From contig JAGWAQ010000061.1 in assembly GCA_021296375.1 (NCBI GenBank), forward strand, positions 1,697 through 10,388: a DNA stretch of 8,692 nt, in the 5' to 3' direction. The position numbers were made by a program, and so were the translations under genes. The notes beneath the pieces were generated by a model. That model was not told the origin of the DNA, ran no database searches, and saw only the letters and a list, made by a program, of their open reading frames with translations. Below are positions 6,047-8,692 of the stretch, in pieces. Numbering within the stretch: position 1 is the first letter of the stretch; each line of letters starts with the position of its first letter. This DNA is from Alphaproteobacteria bacterium (GTDB lineage Bacteria; Pseudomonadota; Alphaproteobacteria; Puniceispirillales; UBA1172).

Positions 6047-6973
6047 CTATTGGGCGTTTTGCTGGCGGGCTTGTTCAGCGGCGCGGACATCCTCAAAGCT
6101 CATCTTGGTGATCAGCGCGTTGTTGCGCAATTCGGTGATGATGCTGCCGGCGATTTTCACGGAAATTGTGCTTTCGAGCTGGTCGCGGACATCTTCAAGC
6201 GCCGGGGCATCGGCGACACGGCGATCTTCTGCCTTGATCACATGCCAGCCGAATTGCGTCTGGACGGGGCTTGTGGTGTAGCTGCCCGCCGCAAGGTTAA
6301 AGCTCGCGACTTCAAAGCTGGGGACCATGGCGCCACGGCGGAAATACCCCAGCTCACCGCCATTCGGGCCGCTCGGGCCGGTGGACAGTTCTTTTGCCAG
6401 TTCAGCGAAATCTTCACCTTTATCAAGGCGGGCAATCACGGCCTTGGCGTCGTCTTCGGTGTTGACCAGAATATGACGGGCGCGCACTTCCGTGCGGCTT
6501 TCGGTGTCGGCGACAAGGTCATTGTAGCTTTTGTCGATCATCTCATCGGTGATGCGGCGGTTGATCTCATCATTCAGCCAGGCTTCCGCCAGCACGCGAT
6601 CCATCGCCCGTTCCACGATTTCCTTCAGCAGGGGGTTGTCGGCAAGGCCGGACTCGCGCGCCGCGTCCGCCGTCAATTTGGTGTCAATCATGTCATCAAT
6701 GACGTTGTTGTAATAATTGGCGAGCGGCTGGTTGCGGACGTTTTCCGGCAACTGGCTGATGATGCTGCCGACCAGATTAAGGCTGAAATCCTTGCCGTTG
6801 ATGGTCAATACCGCAAGCGAGCTGTCGTCCTGCGCCTGCGCCGGGGTGATGCCCCCCACCAGCATCCCACTTCCCAGTATCATGGCGGCGGCGGTTGATA
6901 CGAACACGTTGGCCTTGGATCGGGTGCGGATCATCGAACGGAAGCGGGTCATCGAACGGGTGCGGCTGAACAT
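6047..6973 (-). CDS. Secreted parvulin-type peptidyl-prolyl cis-trans isomerase (SurA/PrsA-like)
   Basis: A 308-residue exported foldase that should catalyse prolyl isomerisation and/or chaperone proteins in the periplasm. An unusually long basic n-region (1-20, with seven Arg/Lys) precedes a hydrophobic core (about 22-43) and a signal peptidase I site AQA|Q after residue 47; no lipobox cysteine is present. A SurA_N-like helical region (about 50-160) leads into a parvulin domain (about 163-252) with VRARHILV, GEDFAELAKELSTGPSG, GGELGYFRRG and a closing TQFGWHVIKAED. A helical tail ends at 308. The ATG at 6973 is supported by AGGAG with a 7-nt spacer. It is the first gene of an operon with argJ and mutT and is divergent from secA, whose product would export it. 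It is shorter than E. coli SurA and has one parvulin domain, not two, so I give no gene symbol. Confidence 0.92.
   Translation of the reverse strand: MFSRTRSMTRFRSMIRTRSKANVFVSTAAAMILGSGMLVGGITPAQAQDDSSLAVLTINGKDFSLNLVGSIISQLPENVRNQPLANYYNNVIDDMIDTKLTADAARESGLADNPLLKEIVERAMDRVLAEAWLNDEINRRITDEMIDKSYNDLVADTESRTEVRARHILVNTEDDAKAVIARLDKGEDFAELAKELSTGPSGPNGGELGYFRRGAMVPSFEVASFNLAAGSYTTSPVQTQFGWHVIKAEDRRVADAPALEDVRDQLESTISVKIAGSIITELRNNALITKMSFEDVRAAEQARQQNAQ
6923..6958 (-). repeat. In-frame 18-bp tandem repeat in the PPIase signal peptide
   Basis: Two adjacent 18-bp units (6958-6941 and 6940-6923) match at 15 of 18 positions, sharing the core CGTTCGATGA and a following CCGC. They encode RSMTRF and RSMIRT (residues 6-17), and a partial third unit gives RSK (18-20). 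The repeat lengthens the basic n-region and brings in two extra internal ATG codons. Confidence 0.7.
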
Positions 6974-6980
6974 GGATAAT

Positions 6981-6985
6981 CTCCT
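6981..6985 (-). promoter_or_regulatory. Ribosome binding site that fixes the PPIase start
   Basis: AGGAG sits 7 nt upstream of ATG 6973. It selects this codon over the in-frame ATGs of the repeat (M8 at 6952, M14 at 6934), which have no comparable site upstream. Confidence 0.75.
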
Positions 6986-7065
6986 GCGGGGTGGGGAGAT
7001 GTTTTAGAAAACTCTCTATTGGGCTATCATGTATAGACAAGGCCTGCAAGAAATCCCCGCAAATG

Positions 7066-7082
7066 GCGCCAATTTATGGCGC
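7066..7082. repeat. Inverted repeat GCGCCA-N5-TGGCGC, operator-like
   Basis: A perfect 6-bp inverted repeat flanks the AT-only spacer ATTTA. The same segment also holds a direct repeat of ATGGCGC (7063-7069 and 7076-7082), a 13-bp shift. It lies 16 bp upstream of the candidate secA -35 and has no T-tract, so it looks more like a protein-binding dyad than a terminator. No regulator can be named. Confidence 0.4.
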
Positions 7083-7098
7083 AAACCGGCGCGGGATA

Positions 7099-7126
7099 TT
7101 GACATTGACGGGGACTTGCCCCTAAT
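7099..7126 (+). promoter_or_regulatory. Candidate sigma-70-type promoter of secA
   Basis: A perfect -35 TTGACA (7099-7104) is followed, after a 16-bp spacer, by CCTAAT (7121-7126), which matches TATAAT at 4 of 6 positions and the alphaproteobacterial GCTANA form at most positions. A second TTGACG immediately follows the first -35 (7105-7110), from a tandem ATTGAC. Transcription would start near 7133, leaving a leader of about 40 nt before the secA ATG. This is a match by eye only. Confidence 0.45.
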
Positions 7127-7171
7127 GGAAAGGCAAAATTTTTAAGGCCGCGGGCGGTTGAAAGGTTCACT

Positions 7172-8692
7172 ATGTTTTCGTCACTTGCCAAATCCCTGTT
7201 TGGGGATTCCAACACAAGAGAAATCAAGAAATTTGACCTTGTTGTTGAACAAGTGGCGGGGTTCGAGCCTGCCCTTGAAGCGCTTGATGACGCCGCGCTA
7301 ACTGCCAAGACCCAGGAATTTCGTGATCGCATTGCCAGCGGCACCTCGCTTGATGATCTTCTGCCCGAAGCTTTTGCCACCGTGCGGGAAGCCGCCAAGC
7401 GGACGATTGGCCAGCGGCATTTTGATGTTCAGCTGATGGGGGGGATCGTCCTCCACCAGGGCAAAATCACGGAAATGAAAACCGGTGAGGGCAAGACCCT
7501 TGTCTCGACCCTTGCGGTTTACCTCAATGCCTTGAGCGGCAAGGGTGTCCATGTCGTGACGGTGAACGACTACCTTGCCCAGCGTGACAGCGACTGGATG
7601 GGGCAGATTTACCGGTTCCTCGGCCTGACGGTGGGCTGCATCACCAATGACCTGGATGACGAGGCGCGCCGCGCGGCCTATGCCGCTGACATCACCTATG
7701 CCACCAATAACGAGCTGGGGTTTTACTACCTGCGAGACAACATGAAATTCCGCCTTGAGGACATGGTCCAGCGCGAACCGCATTTCGCCATTATCGATGA
7801 GGTGGATTCCATCCTGATCGATGAGGCGCGGACGCCGCTTGTCATTTCCGGCCTGGCGGAGCAATCCTCCACCATGTACGCGGCGGTCAACGCCATTATC
7901 CCTGAGCTTGGTCCCGAAGATTACGAGCTTGATGAAAAGCAGCGCACCGTGACCTTGACGGAAGACGGCATCGCCCATGCCGAGCAGGTGTTGATCGACG
8001 CCGGGCTGATCAAGGGCGGAACGCTCTATGATGCCGATAACATCTCACTTCTGCACCATGTGAACACCGGGCTGAAGGCCCATACCCTGTTCCAGCGCGA
8101 CACCCATTATATGGTGCGTCAGGGCAAGGTGATCATTATTGATGAGTTCACCGGCCGCGCCATGGAAGGCCGCCGCTTTGGTGATGGTCAGCATCAGGCC
8201 CTCGAGGCCAAGGAAGGGCTTGAGGTCCAGCCGGAAAACCAGACCCTCGCCTCCATCACGTTCCAGAATCTGTTCCGCATGTACCCGAAACTGGCAGGGA
8301 TGACCGGCACCGCCTTGACGGAAGCGGGGGAATTTTCAGAAATCTATGGCCTTCAGGTGATCGCCATCCCCACCAATAACGACGTTCAGCGTATCGACCA
8401 TGATGATGAGGTCTATCGCACTTCAGCCGAACGCGACCAGGCGGTGATTGAGCAGATCATTGATTGCCGTGACCGTGGCCAACCGGTGCTGGTGGGGACG
8501 GTGACGATTGAAAAGTCGGAATTGCTGTCGCAAGCCCTGAACAAAGCCAAGATCGCGCATCAGGTGCTGAACGCCCGTTTCCACGAGCAGGAAGCCATGA
8601 TCATTGCCGATGCCGGTGTCCCCGGGGCCGTCACCATCGCCACCAATATGGGAGGGCGCGGGACGGATATTCAGCTCGGTGGCAATCTGGAT
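7172..8692 (+). CDS. secA: Preprotein translocase ATPase SecA, 3' end outside the window
   Basis: Motor ATPase that drives unfolded precursors through SecYEG at the inner membrane. The first 507 codons are present, of about 900 expected. The start ATG 7172 has GAAAGG 6 nt upstream and gives the usual N-terminus MFSSLAKSLFG. Nucleotide-binding domain 1 carries Walker A GEGKT at 105-109 and Walker B/DEAD-like IIDEVD at 207-212; these positions match E. coli numbering. The preprotein cross-linking domain follows (about 222-370). NBD2 begins with the conserved TLASITFQNLFRMYPKLAGMTGTA and includes VLVGTVTIEKSE (439-450) and ATNMGGRGTDIQLGG (490-504). The helical scaffold, C-terminal linker and zinc-binding tail are outside the window. 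It is divergent from the exported PPIase gene, with a candidate promoter at 7099-7126. No SecM-like upstream regulator ORF is present. Confidence 0.98.
   Translation, partial: MFSSLAKSLFGDSNTREIKKFDLVVEQVAGFEPALEALDDAALTAKTQEFRDRIASGTSLDDLLPEAFATVREAAKRTIGQRHFDVQLMGGIVLHQGKITEMKTGEGKTLVSTLAVYLNALSGKGVHVVTVNDYLAQRDSDWMGQIYRFLGLTVGCITNDLDDEARRAAYAADITYATNNELGFYYLRDNMKFRLEDMVQREPHFAIIDEVDSILIDEARTPLVISGLAEQSSTMYAAVNAIIPELGPEDYELDEKQRTVTLTEDGIAHAEQVLIDAGLIKGGTLYDADNISLLHHVNTGLKAHTLFQRDTHYMVRQGKVIIIDEFTGRAMEGRRFGDGQHQALEAKEGLEVQPENQTLASITFQNLFRMYPKLAGMTGTALTEAGEFSEIYGLQVIAIPTNNDVQRIDHDDEVYRTSAERDQAVIEQIIDCRDRGQPVLVGTVTIEKSELLSQALNKAKIAHQVLNARFHEQEAMIIADAGVPGAVTIATNMGGRGTDIQLGGNLD

Larger units (their letters stand above)
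6974..7171. other. Divergent regulatory region between the PPIase operon and secA
   Basis: This 198-bp gap holds both 5' regions. On the secA side there is a TTGACA promoter candidate (7099-7126). In the middle is a 6-bp dyad (7066-7082). On the PPIase side, the minus strand carries TCTAAAAC near 7009-7016, which resembles the alphaproteobacterial -10 pattern GCTANAWC, but I found no good -35 at 16-18 bp. No RNA gene or ORF with a ribosome binding site is visible. Confidence 0.5.

Noticed and set aside
5948..6898. 316-codon plus-strand open frame opposite the PPIase and argJ start
   Set aside because: It lies antisense to the well-supported PPIase, has no recognisable domain and no suitable start site; long antisense frames are common in GC-rich coding DNA.
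7005..7016. Palindrome GTTTTAGAAAAC upstream of the PPIase gene
   Set aside because: The 5-bp AT-only arms with a 2-base centre make no stable hairpin, and it has no clear operator family; it may only overlap a -10-like TCTAAAAC.
7125..7145. Six-codon ORF (MERQNF) upstream of secA as a SecM-like leader
   Set aside because: It lacks a Shine-Dalgarno, overlaps the candidate -10 and probably precedes the transcription start.
7298..7978. 226-codon minus-strand open frame within secA
   Set aside because: The plus strand encodes SecA with Walker motifs at the expected positions; the opposite frame is a shadow.

Overview
This window is a compact, gene-dense block of chromosomal housekeeping genes. 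It most likely comes from an alphaproteobacterium with moderately high GC (high 50s percent by eye). Evidence for the lineage is the pairing xerD-accA, an NDUFAF5-type methyltransferase beside comF, and the divergent pair secA / parvulin PPIase followed by argJ and mutT. I recall these arrangements from Rhodospirillales-like and related marine alphaproteobacteria; I could not run a search, so the finer placement is open.

Layout, left to right. A plus-strand pair, xerD (5' end outside the window) and accA, covers 1-1727. It converges with a minus-strand pair, comF (3331-2597) then a nitrilase-superfamily amidase (2578-1724); the accA and amidase stop codons overlap within one TTAA. After a 77-bp divergent gap comes a plus-strand NDUFAF5/BioC-like methyltransferase (3409-4341), which converges with a minus-strand operon read from the right: secreted parvulin-type PPIase (6973-6047), argJ (5978-4764) and mutT (start at about 4783, stop 4361). 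A 198-bp divergent regulatory region separates that operon from secA, which runs off the right end after 507 codons.

The genes serve separate core functions: chromosome dimer resolution (XerD), fatty acid synthesis (AccA), metabolite repair (amidase, MutT), probable complex I maturation or another methyltransferase-fold role, arginine synthesis (ArgJ), and protein export and folding (SecA with a periplasmic PPIase). The last two are divergent neighbours and share a regulatory interval that could coordinate export with periplasmic folding.

I see no mobile element, CRISPR array, RNA gene, phage gene, toxin-antitoxin pair or defence system, and no convincing undescribed system. The most notable non-coding structures are a 14-bp tandem repeat built over the argJ translation start, with a 5-codon mini-ORF whose stop overlaps the argJ ATG; a dyad (GCGCCA-N5-TGGCGC) in the secA/PPIase divergent region; and an 18-bp in-frame repeat that extends the basic n-region of the PPIase signal peptide. 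No stretch longer than 300 bases lacks a gene.
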